A stretch of 22,407 nucleotides of DNA from JAWWPY01 sp964412845 (GTDB lineage Bacteria > Actinomycetota > Actinomycetes > Streptosporangiales > Streptosporangiaceae), in NCBI GenBank assembly GCA_964412845.1, contig CAYPQM010000113.1, positions 1-22,407 on the forward strand, in the 5' to 3' direction. The notes beneath the pieces were generated by a model, which saw only the letters and a program-made list of their open reading frames with translations, did no database searches and had not been told where the DNA came from. The position numbers and the translations under genes are program-made. Positions 15,113 through 22,030 of the stretch are shown piece after piece (within the stretch, counting starts at the first letter, position 1; every line of letters starts with the position of its first letter).

Positions 15113-15610
15113 CTACCCGTTGAGGATCTGCTCTCTCAGGATGTCTGCGTGCCCGCCGTGCTGGGCGAGTTCGCGCAGTACGTGGAAGTACACCCAGCGC
15201 AGCGGGAGCGGGCCGCGCCAGTAGCCGTAGACCCTGTCGTCCAGCCCCAGGGATGACGTCGCACGCCGTGATGACTCGCATGCCTCGCGGTGTGCTTGCT
15301 GGACGCTGGCGATGGTGTCGCCGTCATGGAGAATGAACGACTCGTCCGAGGTCGCGGGGATACCGATCTCAGCACGCGACCGGCCTGTGACAGCTTCGTC
15401 AAACCAGACCTTCTCAAGGAAGGTCGCGTGCTTCACCAGGCCCAGCAATGTGGTCCGGGAAGGCACCAGCGACTGGCGCGCCTGCTCTTCCGTCAGCCCG
15501 TCCAGGCAGCGGTTGAGTTCACCGCGGTGCTCGTCGAGGAACGCCTCGAACTGGACTCGGGCTGGCTGATTGATGACATCCTCAGCGAACGTCCCTGGGA
15601 GTGAGGGCAT
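15113..15610 (-). CDS. DinB-superfamily protein (DUF664-like)
   Basis: The 165-residue protein from ATG 15610 (GAAAGG about nine bases upstream) is a full-length DinB-type four-helix protein: FLDEHRGELNRCLDGLTEEQARQSLVPSRTTLLGLVKHATFLEKVWF supplies the first His, and WVYFHVLRELAQHGGHADILRE the later ones, together a metal-binding triad. The family includes thiol-dependent transferases and many proteins of unknown function. It appears to be a single gene. It is distinct from the DinB fusion at 11655-12365, so the island has two members of the superfamily. Confidence 0.8.
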   Translation of the reverse strand: MPSLPGTFAEDVINQPARVQFEAFLDEHRGELNRCLDGLTEEQARQSLVPSRTTLLGLVKHATFLEKVWFDEAVTGRSRAEIGIPATSDESFILHDGDTIASVQQAHREACESSRRATSSLGLDDRVYGYWRGPLPLRWVYFHVLRELAQHGGHADILREQILNG

Positions 15611-15661
15611 AAGCGAAGCCTTTCAAGAGCACCGCCCACGAGCAAACTACCGCTCATCGGC

Positions 15662-15763
15662 AGAATCGGGTGTTTGCTGGGGTTCGCGGCCGAGCGGCCC
15701 CGTGTGTTTGAGCTGGTGCAGTACGAGGCGCTGCTGCATGGGATGACTGGCTGGATGGCGGGG
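15662..15763 (-). pseudogene. vapC 5' remnant, copy 2
   Basis: The minus strand after the second vapB aligns by eye with the start of the frameshifted vapC of copy 1: shared blocks include CAGTCATCCC, ACTGCACC, GGGCCGCT and a CAAAC run. It has small indels, including a missing T in the CTCGTTACTGC region, and the similarity ends near 15662. Only the first 30-odd codons survive and they are out of frame, so no toxin can be made from this copy. Confidence 0.6.
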
Positions 15764-15961
15764 TCAGGCGAGGCCGGGGCGGCGCTCGGCGTGGGTGAAG
15801 GCCAGGAACTCCCCGAGTTCCTCGTCGGACTCGAGGATCTCGGCGGCGAGGTCGGGCCGGATTTGGATAGGCCTGGTGTTCTTGGCCGCCAGCAGTTCAG
15901 CGGCCGGCAGACGCGGCCGGGCTGGCGCGCCTGCCGGGTTGTCTGCGCCGGATGTGCTCAC
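15764..15961 (-). CDS. VapB-like antitoxin, copy 2
   Basis: The 65-residue protein starts at GTG 15961, the same start as copy 1, and has 49 identical residues. Differences cluster at 34-36 (SPG versus IRP) and 61-63. The ribosome binding site is weaker (GAAG) than the GGAGG of copy 1. Similarity of about 25 bases also extends upstream of the start. An intact antitoxin gene beside a deleted toxin could be a decaying duplicate or an anti-addiction gene neutralising related toxins elsewhere. A 43-residue frame (16089-15958) overlaps its start by GTGA and may be translated, but I see no family. Confidence 0.7.
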   Translation of the reverse strand: MSTSGADNPAGAPARPRLPAAELLAAKNTRPIQIRPDLAAEILESDEELGEFLAFTHAERRPGLA

Positions 15962-16419
15962 GGGGATCTTCGCAACGTGGATTCATGGCTGCTGTCTGTG
16001 TGGCTCAAGTCGGCCATGGCGTCATCGCGTTCGGTCCCCGTCTGCGGCTGGACGGGGCTCGCCGAGTTGCTCTCGATGGAACTTGTCATCCTGAGGCAGG
16101 AAGAAGGTGAGGGGTTCGAATTCGCCTGGCAATCGAGGGATACCTGTTCAGTGGTGCGTTCCAGCTCAGCTGCACCCGCAGCAAGATCACATGACCGTCA
16201 TCTGACCGTCGGTCTGCCTGTGACCGGCCGGCACCCAGCCTCACGGACTGGCCCGGAACGGAACATGCCGGCTCCTTTGACCCCCCCGCTCACCTGGCCG
16301 CGGCCCGGGTCACACCGACGCGCATTTCCGGCTCCGTGGCAGGCCACGGCAGCAGCCTGCCGGTTGGATGCCGCTGCGCGGCGACCCTTGCACTGGGCAG
16401 TGAACCCAGGGAATTATGG
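15962..16419. other. right end of block 1, no firm gene
   Basis: The only candidate is the 43-residue minus-strand frame 16089-15958 ending STLRRSP, which is also the residue pattern just upstream of vapB copy 1. Around 16182-16204 there is a 23-base segment shared, with three differences, with 20682-20704. No integrase end is visible next to the attachment-site copy. Confidence 0.4.
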
Positions 16420-16463
16420 ATGGTAAGGAGAAGGTCTACGGTTCGATTCCGTAAGGGGGCTCC
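16420..16463 (+). repeat. attachment-site remnant: 3' half of tRNA-Thr(GGU), copy 2
   Basis: This is the best preserved copy. It reads ATGGTAA, GGAGA, AGGTC, then T-arm TACGG-TTCGATT-CCGTA, acceptor AGGGGGC, discriminator T and CC, exactly what a tRNA-Thr(GGU) 3' half should be. The bases before it cannot pair as an anticodon stem or D-arm. The minus-strand translation LTESNRRPSPYH across it is a familiar artefact of tRNA DNA being read as protein, which further supports the call. Confidence 0.85.
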
Positions 16464-16727
16464 CAGCTAATGAATGTTTTTCGAATGTGGAACCGAGTAC
16501 CTCACCCTCCGAAAAGTGCCACTTGAGTGGCAGCCACGGTTCTGCCGAGGCTGGCTCAGCAGCGGTTCTCCAGAGATGAGGCACAGTGGAGCGTCTCCGT
16601 GTCCGGAGGAGGTACCAGATTCGCTCTGGGGGCGGCCATTGAACATCGGCCACTCTCTGACCTTGGGCGCTACGCAGAGTGAGAAATCCTGCAAAGCCCT
16701 GCGTCTCCAGTGGCAGCAGATCGACTC
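16464..16727 (+). repeat. long diverged direct repeat, copy 2 (probable element end)
   Basis: Partner of 61-325. The inverted repeat TGCCACT-TG-AGTGGCA recurs at 16517-16532, unchanged although the flanks have diverged. The similarity stops at ATCGACTC (16727) versus ATCGGCTC (325), giving a definite right edge to the repeat. The conserved arms may be a protein-binding site for the recombination machinery. Confidence 0.65.
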
Positions 16728-16826
16728 GGAGTGCCAGGGAATTGGTGTGACCGTGCCAGAGCGCGTGCGCGTATCGGCCGTTCTTGCGCGACGCTGGATC
16801 GGGGGATGGCGGGAGTCCCATGGGGC

Positions 16827-17420
16827 TCACGGTTCGTGGGCCGTCCTGGTTCCGGTGCTGGCCTTGGTCAGAAGGTCTATGAGCGCGTCGAAGGCAGCGT
16901 TGGCGCGCTCCCGGCCGGATGTGATCTGGAGGTCGAGGAGCAGGCCGCGTGCAGCGGCGACGATCAGGGTGGCCGCGACCTGGGGATCTTCGTAGCCGGC
17001 GGCTTGCAGTCCCCCGATGACGACGGCGAGCCACTCGTCCGTGGCATGGGCCGGGAAGCCTTTCCAGGGAGAGGATTCCGTGGGGAGATCGTGCAGCTCA
17101 CGGAAGAGCCTGTGGTAAGGCATGGCCGCTGGACTGGTCAGCTCACGCCACGCAGCACGCAGCACGCCGGGATACGGGACGCCGGAGCGCGGCTGGAGGA
17201 GCTCGCCAAACAGGGCCTGCTGGCGGCGCCGGGCCTCACGCAGAACCTCGGTCACAAGCTGATCTTTGCTGCCGAAGTGGTACACGAGCATGCGCGCGCT
17301 TGTTCCGGCGGCCGCGGCCAGCGACGTGATGGACAGCCCGCTGATCCCGCGGTCGAGCACGTGGCGGGTGCAGGCATCGAGCAGCGCTGCTCGTCGCTCG
17401 GGTTGAGGATGGCGGCCCAT
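16827..17420 (-). CDS. TetR-family transcriptional regulator
   Basis: ATG 17420 gives a 197-residue protein beginning MGRHPQPERRAALLDACTRHVLDRG. The helix-turn-helix is SITSLAAAAGTSARMLVYHFGSKDQLV (about 30-56), textbook TetR. The ligand-binding part includes FRELHDLPTESSPW and a C-terminal helix. It is divergent from an aldo-keto reductase gene with an 18-bp perfect palindrome between them, the usual arrangement for a repressor that controls its neighbour and itself. The ligand is probably a substrate or product of the reductase. No clear ribosome binding site precedes the ATG. Confidence 0.9.
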   Translation of the reverse strand: MGRHPQPERRAALLDACTRHVLDRGISGLSITSLAAAAGTSARMLVYHFGSKDQLVTEVLREARRRQQALFGELLQPRSGVPYPGVLRAAWRELTSPAAMPYHRLFRELHDLPTESSPWKGFPAHATDEWLAVVIGGLQAAGYEDPQVAATLIVAAARGLLLDLQITSGRERANAAFDALIDLLTKASTGTRTAHEP

Positions 17421-17434
17421 GGCCTCAACTTTAC

Positions 17435-17452
17435 ACGTAACGATCGTTACGT
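17435..17452. promoter_or_regulatory. TetR operator, 18-bp perfect palindrome
   Basis: ACGTAACGATCGTTACGT is its own reverse complement. It lies 15 bases upstream of the TetR start codon and 83 upstream of the aldo-keto reductase start. The length and symmetry suit a TetR dimer. Confidence 0.75.
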
Positions 17453-17534
17453 CTATTCTGCTGACGACGGCAGCCGCGGCCACTAAGGTCACCGACCGCA
17501 CCGGAGCGGGCACCTACCCGAAGGAGGAACGACG

Positions 17535-18443
17535 ATGGAAAGCGATCACGTTACGACGGCCCCGCCTCGTGCCGGCGAGGCGGGCAGCACGGTCAGGATC
17601 GGCACGGACCTGGTGGTCGGCCGCGTTGGCTACGGGGCGATGAGGCTGACTGGGAGCCAGGTTTGGGGTGATTACCCCGACCGCGATGGGGGCATCGCCC
17701 TGCTACGGAACGCGGTGAAAGCTGGGATCACGTTCATCGATACCGCTGACGTATACGGGCCGCACTCCAACGAGATCCTCATCCACGACGCGCTCCACCC
17801 TTATCCCGACGGCCTGGTGATCGCGACCAAGGGCGGTTTCGTCCGGGGCGGTTACGACTACTCGACGCTGGATGCGGTGGGAAACCGGAACTACCTGCGG
17901 CAAAGCGCGCAGATGAGCGCCCGCCGGCTCGGCGTCGAGCAGATCGACCTGTACTACCTGCACAGCGGCCGGGCAACGGACGTGCCGTTCGAGGACCAGG
18001 TCGCCACTCTCGCCGAGCTCCGCAAGCAAGGACTGATCGCGAACATCGGACTGTCCAATGTCACGATCGGCCAGTTTCACGCCGCCCAGGCCATCGTTGG
18101 CATCGCCGCCGTGACCGAGCACTACAACCCCGCCGTCCGCATCGGAGCCGAACTGCTGGACGCCGCCGAGAAAGCAGGCACGGTGTTCTCGCCCTGGCAC
18201 CCGGTCACCGTCACCGAAACCGGCGACCCTCACATCGCTGAGATCCTCGAGCCCATCGCCCGCCAGCAAGAGGCGACCATCCCGCAGATCGCCCTGGCCT
18301 GGCAGCTGCACCGCTCGCCGGTCAGCCTGCCCATCCCCGGAACGACAAGCCTCTCCCACCTGATGGAAAACCTGGCCGCCGAGGCGATCCGCCTGACATC
18401 CGCGGAGGTACAGGCCATCACGGACCTCGTCCCCGAGAGCTGA
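17535..18443 (+). CDS. aldo-keto reductase
   Basis: The 302-residue protein begins at ATG 17535, seven bases after GAAGGAGG. The catalytic set is present: D69 and Y74 in FIDTADVYG, K99 in VIATKGG, H143 in YYLHSG. The barrel end carries PIPGTTSLSHLMENL, the NADPH-binding GTT segment. The short form without extra loops resembles pyridoxal-reductase and YdbC-type aldo-keto reductases. It reduces carbonyl compounds with NADPH; the substrate is unknown. The divergent TetR gene and palindrome suggest inducible control by an aldehyde or a related ligand. Confidence 0.9.
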   Translation: MESDHVTTAPPRAGEAGSTVRIGTDLVVGRVGYGAMRLTGSQVWGDYPDRDGGIALLRNAVKAGITFIDTADVYGPHSNEILIHDALHPYPDGLVIATKGGFVRGGYDYSTLDAVGNRNYLRQSAQMSARRLGVEQIDLYYLHSGRATDVPFEDQVATLAELRKQGLIANIGLSNVTIGQFHAAQAIVGIAAVTEHYNPAVRIGAELLDAAEKAGTVFSPWHPVTVTETGDPHIAEILEPIARQQEATIPQIALAWQLHRSPVSLPIPGTTSLSHLMENLAAEAIRLTSAEVQAITDLVPES

Positions 18444-18496
18444 TGTCCGGGGTCACCGTGCCTGGCTCGTAATAGGCGACGTGGGCGGCCTTCCCG

Positions 18497-18524
18497 TCCA
18501 AGCGTGATCGCGATCACCCTGGGA
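18497..18524. terminator. 28-bp near-palindrome between convergent genes
   Basis: The 14-bp perfect core GTGATCGCGATCAC (18504-18517) is extended by arms with five of seven matches. It sits 53 bases after the aldo-keto reductase stop and 42 bases before the stop of the minus-strand regulator gene, where a bidirectional terminator is expected. There is no T-tract, and it could instead be a protein-binding site. Confidence 0.4.
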
Positions 18525-18566
18525 CGGCGCTGGAAATGGTCCAGGCCTGGCTGCGGGGCGACTTCT

Positions 18567-19367
18567 TTACTGCCCGCCGCCCATTCTGGCGAGGAGGGAC
18601 TCGACGGCGTCAGCAAAGGCCGGCAGGTATGCCGTGCCGGAGAGTGGCCGGTTAGGCGGGGGGGTGAGGCCAGCGATCTCCAAGCTGGGGGTCACGCGCT
18701 CGATGAGATCGCGGGCCCGGCTGGAGATGAGGTAGTCGGAGTCGGCGGTCCCGGCCTCTTTTTCAAGCCAGGCCAGGATCTCCAGGGCTGCCGGGAACAG
18801 GTGTACCCAGGACACGAATGCGGGCAGGTACTTGGCGGAGGGGCCGGCTTGGAGGACCGTGGCCCATTTGTCGCGGTAGGCGAGGAAAATCCGTTCGTTT
18901 CCTGACCATCGTGCTTGCACGGTCCTCGATGCGGCAAGGCTGGTGAGGGTATCGCTGACGTTCCTTTTGGCGAATCCGGCTTCGTCTGAGATCCTGGCCG
19001 CATCCAGTGGCCCGTCGGTGAAGGTAAGCAATATTCTCATTACTTCCGACCGGCTTCCCGGGCCAAAGAGATGGCGGAGCTGAAACGCAAGGTTCACGGG
19101 CTGCCGTGCGTCTGGCTCACTCGATTTGCCGCTCCGGACAACGCGCGGGCGGATGTACCCGAGCTCCGCGAAGACAGGGTCTGGTTCGCCGATAAAGCCC
19201 ACAACGTCTGGGCTGAACACGGGTATATCCTCGGGGTGCTGGCTGTGTTTCCGCTGGCTCGTCGGCCCTCGCGGCGAAGGCGCCGGTTCTCCCGCCCATG
19301 CGAGGACGGCACCGACCAGGCCTGGATCGACGGGGAACCGGGCGGTCAGGTTCCGGAGGCGCTGCAT
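18567..19367 (-). CDS. winged-helix (ArsR-like) regulatory protein
   Basis: The 266-residue protein from ATG 19367 has a helical N-terminus (MQRLRNLTARFPVDPGLVGAVLAW), a central winged helix (RSEVMRILLTFTDGPLDAARISDEAGFAKRNVSDTLTSLAASRTVQAR, about 110-160) and a C-terminal helical part with LIERVTPSLEIAGL. The fold suits a transcriptional regulator of ArsR/MarR type with an added N-terminal extension. It lies 27 bases after the DUF5995 gene on the same strand and is probably cotranscribed with it, a pairing I have seen often in actinobacteria. Its targets are unknown. The start has no good ribosome binding site, so coupling to the upstream gene is likely. Confidence 0.75.
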   Translation of the reverse strand: MQRLRNLTARFPVDPGLVGAVLAWAGEPAPSPRGPTSQRKHSQHPEDIPVFSPDVVGFIGEPDPVFAELGYIRPRVVRSGKSSEPDARQPVNLAFQLRHLFGPGSRSEVMRILLTFTDGPLDAARISDEAGFAKRNVSDTLTSLAASRTVQARWSGNERIFLAYRDKWATVLQAGPSAKYLPAFVSWVHLFPAALEILAWLEKEAGTADSDYLISSRARDLIERVTPSLEIAGLTPPPNRPLSGTAYLPAFADAVESLLARMGGGQ

Positions 19368-19394
19368 GCTCAGCAGCCGGCGGTTTGGGCCGGG

Positions 19395-20099
19395 TTATAC
19401 CGCGACCAGCAGCATCCGGCTGGCCAGGGCCGCGGCAGCGGCGAGGGTGCCGCACAGCAGGTCGCGGGCGGGCGGATTGCCGCGCAGATCCCACAGCAGG
19501 AGGCTGTTGTTCCAGGCGGCGTCCCGGGCCGAGTTGATCGTCCAGCAGGCGATGAGGTTGCAGACCGCACTCAGGTGGCGGTCGACGGCCAGTTCGGGCG
19601 CGGACTCAAAAGACTGCCGGATGGACTGCTCCGCGGCATCCAGCAGCTGGTCCACTTTCTGGTAGTCGGCCAGGTGAGCGCCGGCGGCCGGGGACGTGGA
19701 CAGCGCAGTGCATGTTGTGGCCACGGCGATCGGCAGGTCGTGGTTGATGTGGGCATTCATGCCGGCCAGGGCGAACTGGATCGGCTCAATCCCGGGCTGC
19801 GCGCGCTGCTCGGCAAGCGGCCGCCACGCCAACGGCACCGCCTCTGGGTCATGCGAGGCGTCCATCGCATCGAAGTACAGGTTGGCGAAGTCGACGTCAA
19901 GCTGGGTCATAAACGCGGGATCAGTGTAGAACCCGGCCCTCAGGTCGCTGCCCACCTGCCTGGTGACCTCCAGGTACATGCGGTTGAAGCAGGCTAACCC
20001 GTCCCCGGCCGGGAGAGCCGCCCCGATCGCCTCCATGCGCGCCACAGCTTCGGCGACCGATGTCACGGGAGCACGCGAGACAGGCAGCCCGGCGGACAT
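19395..20099 (-). CDS. DUF5995 family protein
   Basis: The 234-residue protein begins MSAGLPVSRAPVTSVAEAVARMEAIGAALPAGDGLACFNRMYLEVT. The blocks FLTQLDVDFANLYFDA-like (FMTQLDVDFANLYF here), PLAEQRAQPGIEPIQFALAGMNAHINHDLPIAV and NPPARDLL are characteristic of DUF5995, a helical family with conserved His and Asp of unknown function. Conserved polar residues (GMNAHINHDL) suggest a metal or ligand pocket. It is followed by the winged-helix gene. A -10-like TATAGT stands six bases before the ATG, so it may be read from a leaderless transcript. Confidence 0.75.
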   Translation of the reverse strand: MSAGLPVSRAPVTSVAEAVARMEAIGAALPAGDGLACFNRMYLEVTRQVGSDLRAGFYTDPAFMTQLDVDFANLYFDAMDASHDPEAVPLAWRPLAEQRAQPGIEPIQFALAGMNAHINHDLPIAVATTCTALSTSPAAGAHLADYQKVDQLLDAAEQSIRQSFESAPELAVDRHLSAVCNLIACWTINSARDAAWNNSLLLWDLRGNPPARDLLCGTLAAAAALASRMLLVAV

Positions 20100-20105
20100 G
20101 GCGTC

Positions 20106-20111
20106 ACTATA
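20106..20111 (-). promoter_or_regulatory. -10 element of a possibly leaderless promoter for the DUF5995 gene
   Basis: TATAGT on the minus strand is followed after six bases by the ATG at 20099, the spacing expected when transcription starts on the start codon. No -35 consensus is present at 17 bases, so confidence is limited. Confidence 0.35.
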
Positions 20112-20580
20112 CGATCACCGCGGCCTCTGGCCGGAACCGGCCCCGGGCCCGCGAGGAGCAGCAGGCAGGCCGTGCCAACGCGGTTAGCCGAGGAGGTTCT
20201 CACCCGCGGCGGCCAGGCGTTCACGGGGGACCGCCCGGCGCCGGACGCGCGGCCGGGCTGAACTGCAGGGCAGTATGCAGGCGTGCCCCCTGACCCTGGT
20301 GATGTCGCCGACGCTGATGCGGGCCACCGACCAACCCAAAGGTGCCGCACTTCGACGACTGGCGGTCGCAATAAGTTACATGCGAGGCCAGAGAATCGAA
20401 TATGTAAGCGATCGTCGGGCCCGCCGCACCAGGTCCTCACCAGAAGATCCTTTTCGGGGGGCACTTCGGGGGGCAGAATGCCGCCAGCGAGGGCTTGCCG
20501 TGGCCAGTGACAGCCAGCGCCAGCCGGTGTCCAGCCTGTTCAGGGGCTCTACGGCGGTTACAGGGACTGCCTGGCAGTCC
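20112..20580. other. right end of block 2, no firm gene
   Basis: Frames are open on both strands but none has family resemblance; the plus-strand frame from 20284 starts VPPDPGDVADADAGHRPT and loses sense soon after. Just before the attachment-site copy the sequence is unlike the end of block 1. The stretch may hold decayed coding DNA. Confidence 0.35.
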
Positions 20581-20623
20581 ATGGTAAGGAGAAGCTCCAC
20601 GGTTCGATTCCGTAAGGGGCTCC
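20581..20623 (+). repeat. attachment-site remnant: 3' half of tRNA-Thr(GGU), copy 3
   Basis: ATGGTAA, GGAGA, variable loop AGCTC, T-arm CACGG-TTCGATT-CCGTA, then AGGGGCT and CC. Two bases in the variable loop/T-stem differ from copy 2 and one stem pair is now mismatched. The flanking DNA on the right is unlike that after copies 1 and 2, so this may mark the far edge of the accretion, next to original chromosomal sequence or an unrelated element. Confidence 0.75.
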
Positions 20624-21175
20624 GCAAAGTAGCAGGTCAAATTGCTGTTCTGAGTGGGGCCAGCAGGATTTCAAGATCTTCTGACCGTCATCTGGGCGGT
20701 GGCGGGCACTCAGTGGCATGCATTGATCCGCTATGGCAGGGCAATCAAGCTCGCCGGAGCGAGCCGTTGAACAGCCTGGGCGACCGGTGCCGCATCAGAG
20801 CCCGGCTCAGCAGCGCGGTCAGAGCGCAGGGAGGGCGGGTCCGGGTGGAGGCTGCTGACTCTGTCGGCAGGCAGTAGCGCATGACCGCCGCAGTCGCGGT
20901 GGCCAGCGGCCGCCGGAACGGCCTTCCGCGGCATTTCAGCGGGGTCCTCGCGCTCCAACCTCGACGCGGGTCGCCTTGCCGGCATCGCAGTAATCTGCGC
21001 TTATACCGTGTATAACCGGCACCGTCGCTGGTCAGGCAACGGGACCTGGGAGATGATCCCCGGGCCGGCTGCGCGCCGGGTGCGACGACGCGGAGGGCCG
21101 GGCCTGGACGGTCGCGATGGCCGTCTCCCGGGGCCTGGATGGGGCGGCTCGGCGGACCGCGAGTAGCTTACCTCC
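20624..21175. other. 552-base stretch without a clear gene
   Basis: No frame is convincing. It contains the second copy of the 23-base segment also found at 16182-16204 (here 20682-20704) and a small palindrome at 21001-21015. A -10-like TAGCTT at 21164-21169 lies six bases before the UspA start codon, with no ribosome binding site, so that gene may be translated from a leaderless message. Confidence 0.4.
21001..21015. promoter_or_regulatory. palindromic candidate operator TTATAC-CGT-GTATAA
   Basis: Perfect 6-bp arms around a 3-base centre form an AT-rich island in GC-rich surroundings. It lies about 160 bases upstream of the universal stress protein gene. The regulator is unknown. Confidence 0.4.
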
Positions 21176-21634
21176 ATGAGCACTGCCACACCGCCCAGCG
21201 GAGATCTGCGCCTGGTCGTGGGGTACGACGGGTCTCCTCCCGCCAGCCGGGCCCTTGATGCCGCGGTCAGCCTGCTGCGGGGCCGGGCCGGCCGCATTCA
21301 GGCCGTGTACGTTGCTCACCTGCCCAGCGTGGACGCGCTGTCACCCGGCGCGGTGGCGGAAATGGAAGCCACCTTTGACGAGGTCGAGGTAGAGCTCCGC
21401 AACGCGGCCGGTGAGCAGTTGCGCGGCCGGGCAGAGGGCTGGGGGTTCGAGCGGCGCGATGGCTTGATCGCGGACCAGCTGCTTAAGGTCGCCGAGGGCA
21501 TCCGCAGTGACTACGGCAGCGACACCGTGGTGATCGTGGTCGGCAGCTCCTCCCATGCGGCGCACCGCGTGGTCGGCTCGGTCGCAGTCAGCCTGGCCCG
21601 CCACTCACCAGTGCCCCTCGTGGTTGTGCCCTAG
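21176..21634 (+). CDS. universal stress protein (UspA) family
   Basis: The 152-residue single-domain protein has the UspA start LRLVVGYDGSPPASRALDAAVSLL (D18 in the nucleotide-binding loop) and the C-terminal VVGSSSHAAHRVVGSVAVSLARHSPVPLVVVP. The canonical Gx2Gx9GS ATP loop is altered: Ser replaces the second Gly and the loop is shorter, so ATP binding may be weak. The family is linked to stress and dormancy survival. ATG 21176 lacks a ribosome binding site, suggesting leaderless translation. It appears to be a single gene. Confidence 0.88.
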   Translation: MSTATPPSGDLRLVVGYDGSPPASRALDAAVSLLRGRAGRIQAVYVAHLPSVDALSPGAVAEMEATFDEVEVELRNAAGEQLRGRAEGWGFERRDGLIADQLLKVAEGIRSDYGSDTVVIVVGSSSHAAHRVVGSVAVSLARHSPVPLVVVP

Positions 21635-21696
21635 ACAGCGCCTGGACATCCCGCGCCTGCGGCAGTACCCCGCTGCCTGAGGCATACCTCATCAGG

Positions 21697-22030
21697 ATGA
21701 CGATCCGGGTCGCGGACGGAACGCGGACCAGACCGTCAGGGACACCGAGGCCCGCGAGGCGGTGCTTCCGCGCCTGGCGCGAGGACCTGGCCTGGCTGCT
21801 CGCGGACGCCGGTGTGTCCTCATCGGCGTGCACTGTGACCTGGCGGAGACCGGCCGCCGCGAGCGTGACCGGGCAGACCGCCGTCCCGGCGAGGGCCGGG
21901 CGCATGCAGAGACCGGCCTGATCCATACCTTCGGCCCGTACGACTTCGACGCCGGCACCACGCACGGAGTATCCAGCGCAATTACCGAATCCGTACTGGC
22001 CGCATGGCGAACCCGGGCCTGCTCCCGGGC
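21697..22030 (+). pseudogene. chloramphenicol-phosphotransferase-like protein, truncated and frameshifted
   Basis: One frame gives RCFRAWREDLAWLLADAG; the neighbouring frame continues with CVLIGVHCDLAETGRRERDRADRRPGEG, then HAETGLIHTFGPYDFDAGTTHG. GVHCDxxxxxRREyxRgDRxxGe and YDxxVDTT are the hallmark C-terminal blocks of CPT-like P-loop kinases. The N-terminal P-loop is absent and a frameshift lies near 21815. Intact relatives phosphorylate chloramphenicol or unknown substrates. This copy cannot be functional as written. Confidence 0.6.

Larger units (their letters stand above)
61..16463. mobile_element. putative cargo-only integrative element (CIME-like), block 1
   Basis: This is the interval between tRNA-Thr fragments 1 and 2. 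It begins with the diverged repeat that also begins the next block. It carries a RiPP-like operon, a TA-like pair with a damaged partner, a broken IS110 and assorted small genes, but no recognisable integrase, excisionase, relaxase, FtsK-like translocase or replication initiator. Elements flanked by attachment sites but lacking their own recombination genes are known as cis-mobilizable elements. That this is one ancestral unit rather than several merged ones is inference. Confidence 0.45.
16464..20623. mobile_element. putative cargo-only integrative element, block 2
   Basis: The interval between tRNA-Thr fragments 2 and 3 begins with the same terminal repeat as block 1. It carries a TetR/aldo-keto reductase pair and a DUF5995/winged-helix pair, with no recombination genes. 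Only the left end is shared with block 1. Confidence 0.4.

Noticed and set aside
16540..16638. A second tRNA-like body inside the long repeat (D-arm-like GGCTCAG, GAGCGTCTCC, GGAGGAGGT and a CCAGA-TTCGC-TCTGG arm).
   Set aside because: The T-loop is five bases instead of seven, the anticodon loop lacks U33, and no acceptor stem pairs. The same positions in copy 1 pair even worse.
16414..17034. A 206-residue minus-strand ORF ending LTESNRRPSPYHP.
   Set aside because: The tail is tRNA DNA read in the wrong sense and most of it overlaps the TetR gene and the repeat; it is an artefact.
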